Below the pieces are notes generated by a model that saw only the letters and a list, made by a program, of their open reading frames with translations, had not been told where the DNA came from and made no database searches. 64,000 nt of DNA from the NCBI GenBank assembly GCA_038320345.1, contig JBBQED010000006.1, forward strand, positions 144,548 to 208,547, given 5' to 3'. This DNA comes from JBBQED01 sp038320345 (lineage in GTDB: Bacteria > Bacteroidota > Bacteroidia > AKYH767-A > OLB10). A program made the translations under genes and the position numbers. This document shows, one piece after another, positions 17,688 through 26,097 of this stretch (its first letter is position 1; every line of letters starts with the position of its first letter).

Positions 17688-17703
17688 CTTAACATTAAGT
17701 TAA
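17688..17703 (-). promoter_or_regulatory. candidate Pho-type box 2 of the ppk operon
   Basis: CTTAACATTAAGTTAA is a perfect 16-bp inverted copy of box 1, 62 nt away. Its TTAAC and TTAAA half-sites are again 11 bp apart. The pair could also form a long-looped stem in RNA, but direct-repeat spacing points to DNA binding. Confidence 0.4.
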
Positions 17704-17748
17704 AGTAGGAAAGTCTCTTTTTCTGTCTATAGTTATCTACTTATTACA

Positions 17749-18246
17749 TCAACCAATATCCTTATGCCCAGAGTAAACTCCGATGAGTTTAGCTCGTGAA
17801 GGAGTAATTTCCGACCATGATTCCACGCCGGGATTAATGACTGCCACTCCTGCTGTTGGAAGATGAGTAATCACAGGACCACATAAAGTATTTACAATAT
17901 CCGAAAATCCTGGATTATGGCCAAAAATCATGACTCGCTGATAACGGTCATCAATTTCACGGATTACATAAAGTAATTTTCTTGAATCCGCTTCGTAAAT
18001 GGAGGTCACTAGCTTAATAGCATCTGACGGATAGCCGCAACGGTTAGCAAAGATTAAAGCCGTTGAGAAAGCTCTGATGGCAGGGCTACTGATCATAAGA
18101 TCGGGAGTGTAGCTTCTCTGTTTGCACCATTGAGCAGAATCTTCTGCATCAACATATCCTCGAGGAGCAAGATGACGTTCACTATCTGCAGCTACATATG
18201 CATCATGGAGCGATTTTGCATGACGGATGAAGAGCAGTTGACGCAT
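17749..18246 (-). CDS. sixA: SixA-type phosphohistidine phosphatase
   Basis: A 165-aa histidine phosphatase of the phosphoglycerate-mutase-like superfamily. It starts with the RHG-type motif LLFIRHAKS (catalytic His at residue 8) and has LAPRGYVDAED, then ISSPAIRAFSTA, and the second catalytic His in VMIFGHNPGFSDI. The small size and lack of insertions match SixA, which dephosphorylates phosphohistidine in phosphorelay proteins. It lies 19 nt downstream of the nuclease/phosphatase gene and upstream of the H1-like/ppk operon. Ppk1 is itself a phosphohistidine enzyme, so the neighbourhood is suggestive, but the substrate here is unknown. Confidence 0.88.
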   Translation of the reverse strand: MRQLLFIRHAKSLHDAYVAADSERHLAPRGYVDAEDSAQWCKQRSYTPDLMISSPAIRAFSTALIFANRCGYPSDAIKLVTSIYEADSRKLLYVIREIDDRYQRVMIFGHNPGFSDIVNTLCGPVITHLPTAGVAVINPGVESWSEITPSRAKLIGVYSGHKDIG

Positions 18247-18265
18247 AACAGAAAATCAGTAGTTA

Positions 18266-19321
18266 TTATTTAACAGGTTTCAGGAATTCAATGAAGGTAG
18301 GGAAGTGATCTGAATAACCGCCCATATACACACTGAAATCATAGGTTCTTTTTGGATAGCCCTTATATCGACCTGAATTCTGCATCATAAATTCTTTTTT
18401 AAAAATCACTGCTTTCTGAAAGAAGAATCCCTCCTGCGTTTTAGGAAGGAAGGCTTCCGAAACCATGATTTGATCAAACAAATTCCATGCGTCATTATAA
18501 GCGAGTGTACCAATTCCATCTTTGTAATACTTCACCCAAGGATTATACAATCCACCTGGTTTAACCTTTGCCAGATCCCCTGTTGCACCTAATACTTTCG
18601 CAACACTTGGGCTCACAGGATCATCATTCAAATCACCCATCACAATAATTTTAGCATTGGGAGTTGCTTGGTTGATAGAGTCGATTTTTAATTTACAGAC
18701 CCTAGCTGCTGCAGCGCGATTAGGTGCTGATGCCTCCTCTCCTCCACGTCGGGAAGGCCAATGATTCACAAATATGTGAATCGGCTCTCCATCATAAAGT
18801 CCATAAACATATAAAACATCTCTAGTATTGTATGGTTCTCCATCATCGCCCTTTAAGTCCACATGCAGACTCTCCGATTGTTTCACTTTTAGATACTTAG
18901 GACTGTAAACCAATCCTACATCAATTCCCCGAAGGTCTTTGGAATCATAATGAACGATAGCATAATTACGAGCTTTCAGTTTTGGCTCATGAATCAAATC
19001 ACGGATAACGGTAATGTTTTCTACTTCCGCCACTCCAAACATCGAAAGACCATCGGGAGTAAAATCAGCTCCAATCTGGCTAATTACATCGGAAAGATGC
19101 GCCAGCTTATCCATATACACTTTAGGAGTGTACAAATTAGCACCATCGGGAGTAAAATCTTCATCATTTACATCTGGCTGATTGATTGTATCAAACAGAT
19201 TTTCAAGATTATAGAATCCGATGAGACCTATTTTATAATTTTGCTGTGCATAACCATCTACTTTATTGAAAAGCAGGAACATACAACAAATAATGGAGAT
19301 CCGATAATTAAATTTAAACAT
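18266..19321 (-). CDS. secreted endonuclease/exonuclease/phosphatase family protein
   Basis: A 351-aa protein of the DNase-I-like fold with a signal peptide (FNYRISIICCMFLLFNKVDG). Core motifs: IGFYNLENLFDTI near the N-terminus (Asn and Glu ligands), FGVAEVEN, IFVNHWPSRRGG (catalytic His), IIVMGDLNDDPVSPS (Asp-Asn-Asp) and the final SDHFPTFIEF. It should cleave phosphodiester or phosphate-ester bonds of nucleic acids or other substrates in the periplasm or outside. It diverges from a TonB receptor plus DUF5689 lipoprotein and precedes sixA by 19 nt. Together these suggest scavenging of phosphorus from organic polymers; that is inference. Confidence 0.88.
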   Translation of the reverse strand: MFKFNYRISIICCMFLLFNKVDGYAQQNYKIGLIGFYNLENLFDTINQPDVNDEDFTPDGANLYTPKVYMDKLAHLSDVISQIGADFTPDGLSMFGVAEVENITVIRDLIHEPKLKARNYAIVHYDSKDLRGIDVGLVYSPKYLKVKQSESLHVDLKGDDGEPYNTRDVLYVYGLYDGEPIHIFVNHWPSRRGGEEASAPNRAAAARVCKLKIDSINQATPNAKIIVMGDLNDDPVSPSVAKVLGATGDLAKVKPGGLYNPWVKYYKDGIGTLAYNDAWNLFDQIMVSEAFLPKTQEGFFFQKAVIFKKEFMMQNSGRYKGYPKRTYDFSVYMGGYSDHFPTFIEFLKPVK

Positions 19322-19343
19322 GGTTTTTATTTCTTTCAGATCG

Positions 19344-19351
19344 CAAACCTA
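19344..19351 (-). promoter_or_regulatory. -7 promoter element of the nuclease gene
   Basis: On the minus strand TAGGTTTG (exact TAnnTTTG), 23 nt before the ATG at 19321. Confidence 0.6.
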
Positions 19352-19387
19352 CGAAAACCCTAAGGTTCTCTTACACTTTACTCAGAA

Positions 19388-19403
19388 TTAACGATTGGGT
19401 AAC
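19388..19403 (+). promoter_or_regulatory. candidate Pho-type box between the divergent nuclease and TonB-receptor genes
   Basis: TTAAC-GATTGG-GTAAC: two half-sites 11 bp apart, the same spacing as the boxes before the ppk operon. It lies 36 bp upstream of the nuclease -7 element and 43 bp upstream of the receptor -7 element, so one site could act on both promoters. Weaker than the ppk boxes and inferred only from pattern. Confidence 0.3.
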
Positions 19404-19446
19404 TCCAGATGAAGAAAGTTCATGTTCATGGATACTTCAAATTCCG

Positions 19447-19454
19447 TAGCTTTG
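19447..19454 (+). promoter_or_regulatory. -7 promoter element of the TonB receptor operon
   Basis: TAGCTTTG (exact TAnnTTTG), 35 nt before the ATG at 19490. Confidence 0.6.
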
Positions 19455-19489
19455 CCGTCCTTTAAAACTCTGATCCAGAACCCCGGCCT

Positions 19490-22279
19490 ATGAAGTTTCG
19501 CTTACTCACAATCACAATCATGATGATGCTTTTCCTGCCTTTCATCGTCCATGCACAAACCTCCACTATATCCGGAACCCTTCAAGATTCTAGGACTAAA
19601 GCTGCCGTTTCAAAAGCAGTAGTTTCAATTAATGGAACAGCTTTATCAGGTACTACTGATGTTAATGGAGTTTTTATGATCCAAAATGTGGCTTATGGGG
19701 CACATACACTTACCATTACCTCTGAAGGATACGAAGCTGGTGATTCATCTGTTATAGCCATCACGGTTAATAGTCCAAAGACTGAAGTAGGCGTGATCAA
19801 GATGAATCAATCGGATGCAGCAGGAGTTGCTGCTACTGATATTCCTGTTGTAACCTTGAATGAGCCTTCTGAAGGAGGTGATGAAGGAACAGGATCGATA
19901 ACCGTATTAAATGCATCACGTGACCCTTATGCTTCTGCTGCTGCTTATACATTCAGCAATGGGCGTTTTAGAAATCGTGGATATTACGGTGGCAATATCG
20001 TATTCATGAATGGCATTGAAATGACGGATCTTAATAATGGTCGTTCAGGATTTTCCACATGGGGAGGATTAAATGATGTCGTTAGAAATAGAGATCTCAC
20101 TTTTGGATTAAATCCATCATCTTATTCTTATGGAGCACTCGATGGATCAAGTAGTATTGATACACGCGCCTCTAGACAACGTAAGCAATTTTCAATTTCT
20201 TATGCCTTATCAAATCGTACATATGATAACCGCATTATGGCAACTTATGGTACAGGTTTGCTAAGAGGTGGATGGGCATTTTCAGGATCTATCAGTCGCA
20301 GATGGGCCGAAGAAGGATATATTCCAGGAACATATTATGATGGATGGTCTTGGTATATGTCGCTGGAAAAAAGGTTCAGCACGAATCATTCTTTAAGTCT
20401 GACACAACTGGGTGCAAATACAGAAAACGGCAGATCAGGTGCAGCTGTTCAAGAAATTTATGATCTCAGTGGAACTAATTTTTACAATCCTTATTGGGGA
20501 TATCAAAATGGTAAATTAAGAAACGCATCGGTAAGTACTTCCCAGCAACCACTCACTGTTTTAAGTCATCAGTGGAATATCGACAGCCGTTCATCGTTGA
20601 ATACTTCTATCGGATATCAATATGGGATTTTTAGCACTTCCGGATTCGATTGGTTTAATGCTCCTGATCCTCGCCCCGATTTTTACCGTCGTCTGCCAAG
20701 TTATATTGAAGATTCTTCACTTGCTGCTGAAGCCACTCAATTATGGCAAAGCAGTGAATCTTTTCGTCAAGTTGATTGGGATCATTTGTATGAAGTGAAT
20801 CAAAACAGTTTTGATACGATTGCGAATGCGAATGGCATAGCAGGCAATACCGTTTCAGGATTACGTTCTCGGTACATCATTGAAGAAAGAGTGAATGAAT
20901 CTCAAAAGATTAGTTTCAATATGGTGTACACCAATACTCTTACTGATCATTATACACTTACCACTGGATTCTCTGCGAAATATCAGAAGACAGAATATTA
21001 CAAACGTGTTAAAGATTTATTGGGTGGAGAATTTTATGCCGATTTGAATCAGTTTGCAGAACAAGATTATCCTGGTAACACCAATGCGTTGCAAAATGAT
21101 TTGAATAATCCTAATCGGATCTTGCATGAGGGTGATAAATTTGGTTATGACTACAATGGGATAGTAAATAACAAAACGCTGTGGGTACAAAATCAATTCC
21201 GATATGATCAGGTAGATTTCTTTGTTTCTGTTCAGGGAAATGCAACCGACTTTCTTCGTGAAGGATTAACGAGGAATGGAATTTTTGATTCTACATCTTT
21301 CGGAAAATCTAAACGTCAGACCTTTGAAACGCTTGGTGTAAAAGGTGGAGCGACTTATAAATTGGATGGAAGAAATTCATTCTTTGCCAATGCTTCTTAT
21401 GAACATAAAGCACCCCTATTTGCGAATGCTTATTTCTCACCTCGTACTAGAAATGATGTGGTTAACGATTTGAAAGAAGAGAAGATTTTCTCTATTGAAG
21501 GTGGATATGTGTTGAAGTCGCCAAAAGTTAAATTAAAAGCTACCGGTTATTATACGCAATTCAATGATGGTTCGCAGTTGCTCAGTTATTACCATGAGGA
21601 TTACCGCACTTTCGTAAACTACTCGATCACCAATATTGATCGTCGCCATATTGGATTTGAGTTTGGCGCTGAAGTAACATTAGGTCAAGGCTGGTCTGCA
21701 TCTACTGCATTGTCATTGGGGCAGTACATTTATACTTCGAGAATGTTGGGTACAATCACTCAGGATAATAAAGACACCATTCTGTCTAGCAATGAAACTA
21801 TTTATTCTGAAAACTATTATGTTGGAAATAACGGACCACATTCAGCAGGAACGATCGGCATCCGTTACCGTTCCAAAAAATTCTGGTCAGTTAATCTGAA
21901 TGCAAATTATTTCGCTGACAATTACATGGGCTTTAACCCTGCCAGAAGAACTATTGCTGGAGTGGATAACCTGAATGATGGAGATCCTGCAAGAGCTGCA
22001 GTACTGGATCAGCAGAAGTTTGACGGACAATTCACTTTAGATTTCTTCGGAAATTATTCATGGAAAGTAAACAATAGATTTTCCAGTTTGAAAAGAAATA
22101 CCTTTCTGGTATTTAGTGCCGGGATAACGAATATTCTGAATAACAAAGACATGATTGTAGGAGGATACGAGCAACTTCGTTTTGATTTTGCGGAGAAGAA
22201 TCCTGAAAAATTTGCACCGAAACTGCGATATGGCTATGGAACAACTTACTTCATCAGTATCGCATTACGCATCAATTAA
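19490..22279 (+). CDS. TonB-dependent receptor with carboxypeptidase-like regulatory domain
   Basis: A 929-aa outer-membrane receptor. Signal peptide (residues 1-23, IMMMLFLPFIVHAQ) is followed by a CarboxypepD_reg-like domain (ISGTLQDSRTKAAVSKAVVS, TDVNGVFMIQNVAYG). A plug domain (SITVLNASRDPYASAAAYTF, YGGNIVFMNGIEM) and a long beta barrel rich in aromatic residues follow, ending in YFISIALRIN. Such receptors import large or scarce substrates using TonB energy. It is followed after 28 nt by a DUF5689 lipoprotein, probably its surface partner, and it diverges from a secreted nuclease/phosphatase. The ligand may be a phosphorus-containing compound or nucleic acid breakdown product (inference). 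Confidence 0.88.
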   Translation: MKFRLLTITIMMMLFLPFIVHAQTSTISGTLQDSRTKAAVSKAVVSINGTALSGTTDVNGVFMIQNVAYGAHTLTITSEGYEAGDSSVIAITVNSPKTEVGVIKMNQSDAAGVAATDIPVVTLNEPSEGGDEGTGSITVLNASRDPYASAAAYTFSNGRFRNRGYYGGNIVFMNGIEMTDLNNGRSGFSTWGGLNDVVRNRDLTFGLNPSSYSYGALDGSSSIDTRASRQRKQFSISYALSNRTYDNRIMATYGTGLLRGGWAFSGSISRRWAEEGYIPGTYYDGWSWYMSLEKRFSTNHSLSLTQLGANTENGRSGAAVQEIYDLSGTNFYNPYWGYQNGKLRNASVSTSQQPLTVLSHQWNIDSRSSLNTSIGYQYGIFSTSGFDWFNAPDPRPDFYRRLPSYIEDSSLAAEATQLWQSSESFRQVDWDHLYEVNQNSFDTIANANGIAGNTVSGLRSRYIIEERVNESQKISFNMVYTNTLTDHYTLTTGFSAKYQKTEYYKRVKDLLGGEFYADLNQFAEQDYPGNTNALQNDLNNPNRILHEGDKFGYDYNGIVNNKTLWVQNQFRYDQVDFFVSVQGNATDFLREGLTRNGIFDSTSFGKSKRQTFETLGVKGGATYKLDGRNSFFANASYEHKAPLFANAYFSPRTRNDVVNDLKEEKIFSIEGGYVLKSPKVKLKATGYYTQFNDGSQLLSYYHEDYRTFVNYSITNIDRRHIGFEFGAEVTLGQGWSASTALSLGQYIYTSRMLGTITQDNKDTILSSNETIYSENYYVGNNGPHSAGTIGIRYRSKKFWSVNLNANYFADNYMGFNPARRTIAGVDNLNDGDPARAAVLDQQKFDGQFTLDFFGNYSWKVNNRFSSLKRNTFLVFSAGITNILNNKDMIVGGYEQLRFDFAEKNPEKFAPKLRYGYGTTYFISIALRIN

Positions 22280-22307
22280 TTTAACAACACTGTAAGATCA
22301 TCAACTC

Positions 22308-23792
22308 ATGATAAATCCAAAAACCCTTCGCTTCAGCTTCTGGAGCCTCACTGCAGCCCTGTTGATAAGCCTTGCTTTTACCGCTTGTCGTAAAGATGAT
22401 TTCGATGCTCCTCCTTCCAATGGAGTAGATCCAAATCTTACTGCCAATATTTCTATTAAGGAATTCAAAGACCTGTATTATGATACCATCATTAATAACG
22501 GTGCTATCGTTCCTATCGATAGTGATTATATCATTTCCGGGGTGATTACTGCGGATGATAAATCCGGTAACTATTACAAAACATTGGTGATGCAAGATAG
22601 CACAGCAGGTATCGCTATCCGTCTTGATATTTCCAATTTCTACACCGAATATGCAATCGGTCGCCGAGTATTTGTAAAATTAAAAGGTATGGTTATCGGA
22701 GATTATGGTAACCTAATTCAATTAGGTGGATACAAGGATACACTTTCAGGAGGTCCTGCATCTGTAGCTCCGATTCCGGCAAGCCTAGTGAGAAAATATT
22801 TATATGCAGGAGTATGGGGAACTACTTTAACTCCAGAAGTAGTAAGTATTGGTCAGTTAAATAACACCCGTAAATACCAGAACATGCTGGTTGAGATCCC
22901 GAGTGTACAGTTCATCCCTTTTGATACTGCACAGCCTTGGGCAGATGCGATTACTTTCGCTTCTGTGAACCGCAGAGTACAAGATTGTTATTCTGGTGAA
23001 ATTGATATCCGCACCAGTGGTTACTCTAATTTTGCGAGTGTTAAAACACCAGTTGGTAGTGGTAACCTCACTGGAATTATGTCAGTATATAATTCATCTT
23101 TACAATTCATCGTAAGAGATCAGGATGATGCCGCTTTTGATGCTGGAAGATTTGTAGTTGGTACGTGTCCTTTGCCACCAACGCAACTTGCTTCTATATC
23201 GGATATCCGCAATCAGTATAGTGGTTCAGCAGGATCTATTGCAGGAAACCTTAGAATTAATGGAGTAGTTATTTCAGATATCAACTTTGCGAATAGCGAT
23301 CCTAAAAATCTTTACATTCAGGATGCAACCGGTGGAATTGTAGTACGATTCACTGCTGCACACGCTCTCCAGCTGGGTGATTCAGTCGAAATCAACGTTA
23401 CCGGACAATCTTTATCTGAATACAACGGATTACTAGAAATAGGTGGAAGTTCACCGAGTGTACCTGTGACGAATGCGATTAAAGTAGGCACAGGAACAAT
23501 TGTTCCCCGCCCCGTAACCATTGCTCAGATCCTTTCTAATATGGCAGGATCAACAGATACATGGGAGTCAACACTGGTAACTGTTTCTAACGTTACCATA
23601 ACGGGTGCCGGAACTACTTATAATGGAAATACTACCGTGACAGATGCAACAGGATCGCTTTCGATGTTCACCCGTTCTGCAGCTACGTTTTCTGCTACTA
23701 CATTCCCAACAGGAACTGTTAACATCACTGGAATCATCTCCGATTTCAATGCAGCACAAATTTTTATTCGTTCAACGACTGATGTTCAATAA
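22308..23792 (+). CDS. DUF5689 surface lipoprotein
   Basis: A 494-aa lipoprotein. The leader FWSLTAALLISLAFTAC ends in a lipobox with Cys at residue 27. Residues about 45-260 match the DUF5689 pattern: ISIKEFKDLYYDT, DYIISGVITADDKSGNYYKTLVMQDSTAGIAIRLDI in part, then GRRVFVKLKGMVIGDYGNLIQLGG. The second half (residues 290-490) repeats the OB-fold-like theme: INGVVISDINFANSDPKNLY, VEINVTGQSLSEYNGLLEIG, GTVNITGIISDF. OB-fold repeats suggest binding of a polymer such as DNA. It is co-transcribed with the TonB receptor and ends at a strong terminator. Confidence 0.82.
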   Translation: MINPKTLRFSFWSLTAALLISLAFTACRKDDFDAPPSNGVDPNLTANISIKEFKDLYYDTIINNGAIVPIDSDYIISGVITADDKSGNYYKTLVMQDSTAGIAIRLDISNFYTEYAIGRRVFVKLKGMVIGDYGNLIQLGGYKDTLSGGPASVAPIPASLVRKYLYAGVWGTTLTPEVVSIGQLNNTRKYQNMLVEIPSVQFIPFDTAQPWADAITFASVNRRVQDCYSGEIDIRTSGYSNFASVKTPVGSGNLTGIMSVYNSSLQFIVRDQDDAAFDAGRFVVGTCPLPPTQLASISDIRNQYSGSAGSIAGNLRINGVVISDINFANSDPKNLYIQDATGGIVVRFTAAHALQLGDSVEINVTGQSLSEYNGLLEIGGSSPSVPVTNAIKVGTGTIVPRPVTIAQILSNMAGSTDTWESTLVTVSNVTITGAGTTYNGNTTVTDATGSLSMFTRSAATFSATTFPTGTVNITGIISDFNAAQIFIRSTTDVQ

Positions 23793-23814
23793 AAAATAAT
23801 CTCCTTTCTACATA

Positions 23815-23847
23815 AAAAACCCTGGCAGAATTGTCAGGGTTTTTTTA
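23815..23847. terminator. bidirectional intrinsic terminator
   Basis: AAAAAACCCTGGCA-gaat-TGTCAGGGTTTTTT: an 8-bp GC-containing stem (one G-U pair) flanked by A and T runs. It ends the TonB receptor/DUF5689 operon on the plus strand and would also serve the decayed minus-strand gene. Confidence 0.85.
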
Positions 23848-24180
23848 TGTGATATTATAAAGCACGTTAGTTAATATCTTGATTAATTTTTTCCAGATAA
23901 CATTTCTTTTCATCTGCAAGCGTTGCACGAAAGTCTGATCAAGATCTTTCTCATTGAGCCTTATTGTAAACTCACAGGTGGTAAAGATCACCTCCACTAT
24001 ATTTATTCCCTTCCTAGCCAATCGTTGAAAAAGAAAATAATAAATTTTAGGGATATGCCTAATCACTTCGTATCTGGAAAATAGGAAACACCCATAGCGA
24101 TGATTACTACATCTGAAGTAGCGTTCTGATTAACGATCGATGATTCTGCTTCGAATGGTTTCCTATGGTGCTAGTGAACA
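23845..24180 (-). pseudogene. remnant of an ACT-domain protein
   Basis: An intact minus-strand frame from 24066 (GTG) to 23845 gives 73 residues whose middle, KGINIVEVIFTTCEFTIRLN then EKDLDQTF, has the beta-alpha-beta pattern and wording of a C-terminal ACT domain (compare GINVVEV-STTNEFTI-EKDVDRAF, recalled for Bacteroidota ACT proteins annotated near aspartate kinases). Directly upstream, the preceding strand continues in another frame (ATSDVVIIAMGVSYFPDT), and stops (TAG, TAA) interrupt both frames. So a gene appears frameshifted and N-terminally lost. A real short protein cannot be excluded, but no start signal or promoter is seen. The region 23848-24259 holds nothing else recognisable. 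Confidence 0.45.
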
Positions 24181-24259
24181 TAATATCTCCACTCTCGTAG
24201 AAAAGGATTCAGAGTATATGCTCTAAGAACTATGCAGGCAGCGCTATTCCATTCCGTTT

Positions 24260-25414
24260 ATGTTTGATCCAATAACTTTAAAGAAAATTGCAGGGACGAA
24301 AACTCCGTTTTTTCTCTATGATTTGCAGTTACTGGACCGGACTTTACTCGCAGTAACGGCAGCAGCCACAAAGTTTGGTATTCAAGTTCATTATGCACTA
24401 AAAGCAAACTGGAATGATCCTGTGTTGCAGAAAATAAAAGATGCAGGGCTTGGAGTAGATTGTGTGAGTGGACCGGAAATATCAAAAGCATTGCAAGCGG
24501 GATTCCGCAAAGAAGAAATCCTAATGGCAGGAGCCGGTAAAACAGATGAGGAAATTATTCTTGCGCTCGAAACTGAAATTGCATGCCTGAATTGCGAATC
24601 ACTGGAAGAACTAGAAGTAGTTGCAGAGATCGCCCATTCAAGAAATAGAATTGCACCCATCGCATTAAGAATTAATCCTGATGTGGCTGCATTAACGCAT
24701 CAGTTTATCAATACTGGAACCGAAGATGATAAATTCGGAATTGCAGTGTCGGATCTTCCTGAAGCATTAACATTGATCAGAAATCGACCTTCTTTAAAAC
24801 TTATCGGATTACATTTTCATATCGGATCACAAATTAGTGAGCCCTCTGTATTTCACACCTTATGCGTTCAAGTAAATCTAATCAATCAATGGTTCATTCG
24901 TCAAGGTATTACACTTCCAATGATCAACATGGGTGGTGGCCTTGCTATCGATTATTCGGATCCCGATCAACATCCCATTGCTGATTTCGATCAGCATCTA
25001 GCACGAATCCGAAATGAAATCAAAACTGAAACTGGTCAGCGGATTCATATCGAGTTGGGTCGTTCCATTACAGCACAATGTGGAAGTTTGATCGCAAAAG
25101 TGCTCTTCAAAAAGAAAACTGCAAAAAAAGAATTTCTAATTCTGGATGCAGGAATGACGGAATTAATTCGTCCAGCATTGTACGGTGCAAAGCATAAAAT
25201 TCAACGATTAATTGAACCGGAACAACCTTCCACAATTAATTATTATGAAGTGGTAGGACCCATTTGTGAAAGCAGCGACACTTTCGGCACCTCGGTTCCA
25301 TTAACCTCAACATCCAGAGGCGATCTGATCATCATTCGCAGTACTGGCGCCTATGGAGAAGTGATGAGTTCACAGTATAATCTCCGAGAAAAAGCTGGAG
25401 TGCTTTATATTTAA
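24260..25414 (+). CDS. lysA: diaminopimelate decarboxylase
   Basis: A 384-aa PLP-dependent enzyme that decarboxylates meso-diaminopimelate to lysine, the last step of lysine synthesis. The PLP lysine is K48 in VHYALKAN. Other family motifs are LGVDCVSGPEISKALQAG, GLHFHIGSQI, MGGGLAIDY, HIELGRSITAQCG and the C-terminal VVGPICESSDTFG, which supplies the active-site Cys and Glu. The start and length are normal (usual range 380-420). It is transcribed alone between two decayed genes. Discrimination from related ornithine/arginine decarboxylases rests on these motifs. Confidence 0.92.
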   Translation: MFDPITLKKIAGTKTPFFLYDLQLLDRTLLAVTAAATKFGIQVHYALKANWNDPVLQKIKDAGLGVDCVSGPEISKALQAGFRKEEILMAGAGKTDEEIILALETEIACLNCESLEELEVVAEIAHSRNRIAPIALRINPDVAALTHQFINTGTEDDKFGIAVSDLPEALTLIRNRPSLKLIGLHFHIGSQISEPSVFHTLCVQVNLINQWFIRQGITLPMINMGGGLAIDYSDPDQHPIADFDQHLARIRNEIKTETGQRIHIELGRSITAQCGSLIAKVLFKKKTAKKEFLILDAGMTELIRPALYGAKHKIQRLIEPEQPSTINYYEVVGPICESSDTFGTSVPLTSTSRGDLIIIRSTGAYGEVMSSQYNLREKAGVLYI

Positions 25415-25423
25415 TGGGCATCC

Positions 25424-25450
25424 AAAAAAAACCTGACTTTTCAATCAGGG
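25424..25450. terminator. intrinsic terminator between lysA and the hmgA pseudogene
   Basis: Stem CCTGA/TCAGG (25432-25436 with 25445-25449), loop of 8, preceded by eight A residues. On the minus strand the A run becomes a U tract, so it probably served the now broken minus-strand gene; it may also end lysA. Confidence 0.6.
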
Positions 25451-25479
25451 CATTCAATCATTATTCTTTGGGAAACGTA

Positions 25480-25847
25480 CTAATTATAAAGTTCCTCTTC
25501 TCGCCTATTCTGCTTCAATAGAATCTTAGGTGCTGCAAGACCGATATTCAGATCAGCATTCAGAAATAAAACAGTACGACTTTCCAGATAATCATCTTTC
25601 AGGGGAGATAGAATCCTAGATAGGAACGAGCTTGGAGATTATCTTCAATCGCAACTTGAGGACGAACAGAGTACGGCTTCCCCATCTCTTTCACCAGTGT
25701 TGGAGGATACAGTTGATAAACTATGGAAGACATTTCTGCAAATCATTCATTACCAAATAGTTTTTCATGATACAGACCTCCATCCGACTTCTGAAAAACG
25801 GTATGACGTTTAGGCGGGATGATTCCCATTTAACGATAAATAGACAA
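25480..25847 (-). pseudogene. hmgA: homogentisate 1,2-dioxygenase remnant
   Basis: Reading the minus strand from a TTG at 25847 gives LSIYR-stop-MGIIPPKRHTVFQKSDGG, then LYHEKLFGNE-stop-FAEMSS, IVYQLYPPTLVKEMGKPYSV and RPQVAIEDNLQARSYLGFYL. A +1-type frameshift near 25597-25605 then restores KDDYLESRTVLFLNADLNIG and LAAPK. This follows the N-terminal ~125 residues of HmgA (about 385 aa). Defects: the ATG is lost, nonsense codons lie at 25830-25832 and 25743-25745, there is one frameshift, and roughly two thirds of the 3' part is missing before the old terminator. HmgA opens the homogentisate ring in tyrosine breakdown, so this pathway is probably lost or carried by another copy. Confidence 0.85.
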
Positions 25848-26067
25848 AGTGTTTAATTTTACTGAGCGAAACTAGCAGTTCAAAATTGGGCTCACTTTGA
25901 TTCAGATCAGGGCTTGATCTAACAATTCTCTGCTTCCGTATTTTTGTAAAACTCGACTCATTAAAAATTCCATTTATCGCAGCTTAGAGCTTGAATTGCT
26001 ATGATGAATTGATAGTAGTGCAACAAATTCCTTTCTGAGAATCGGGATAAAATTGCTCCTAACCACC
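25848..26067. other. gene-free stretch upstream of the hmgA remnant and of purH
   Basis: Apart from the pseudogene, the lysA-purH interval contains no intact gene. This part holds the decayed promoter side of the pseudogene (only a poor ACACTTTG where a -7 element would be) and leads into the purH promoter. Nothing else recognisable. Confidence 0.5.
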
Positions 26068-26075
26068 TACTTTTG
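26068..26075 (+). promoter_or_regulatory. -7 promoter element of purH
   Basis: TACTTTTG (exact TAnnTTTG), 22 nt before the ATG at 26098. An in-frame TTG at 26053 lies upstream of this element and cannot be the start of the transcript. Confidence 0.65.
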
Positions 26076-26097
26076 CGCCCTTATTTCAATCAGTTCC

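Noticed and set aside
23793..24259. tRNA or other structured RNA genes in this and other intergenic gaps
   Set aside because: No T-loop GTTCRANNC context with matching acceptor stem was found here, nor in the gaps at 35723-35976, 44785-45063 and 53584-53832.
24259..24266. TATGTTTG matching the -7 consensus at the lysA start
   Set aside because: It contains the start codon itself, and no later in-frame start keeps the domain intact. The ATG at 24260 fits the expected N-terminus, so the match is probably chance.
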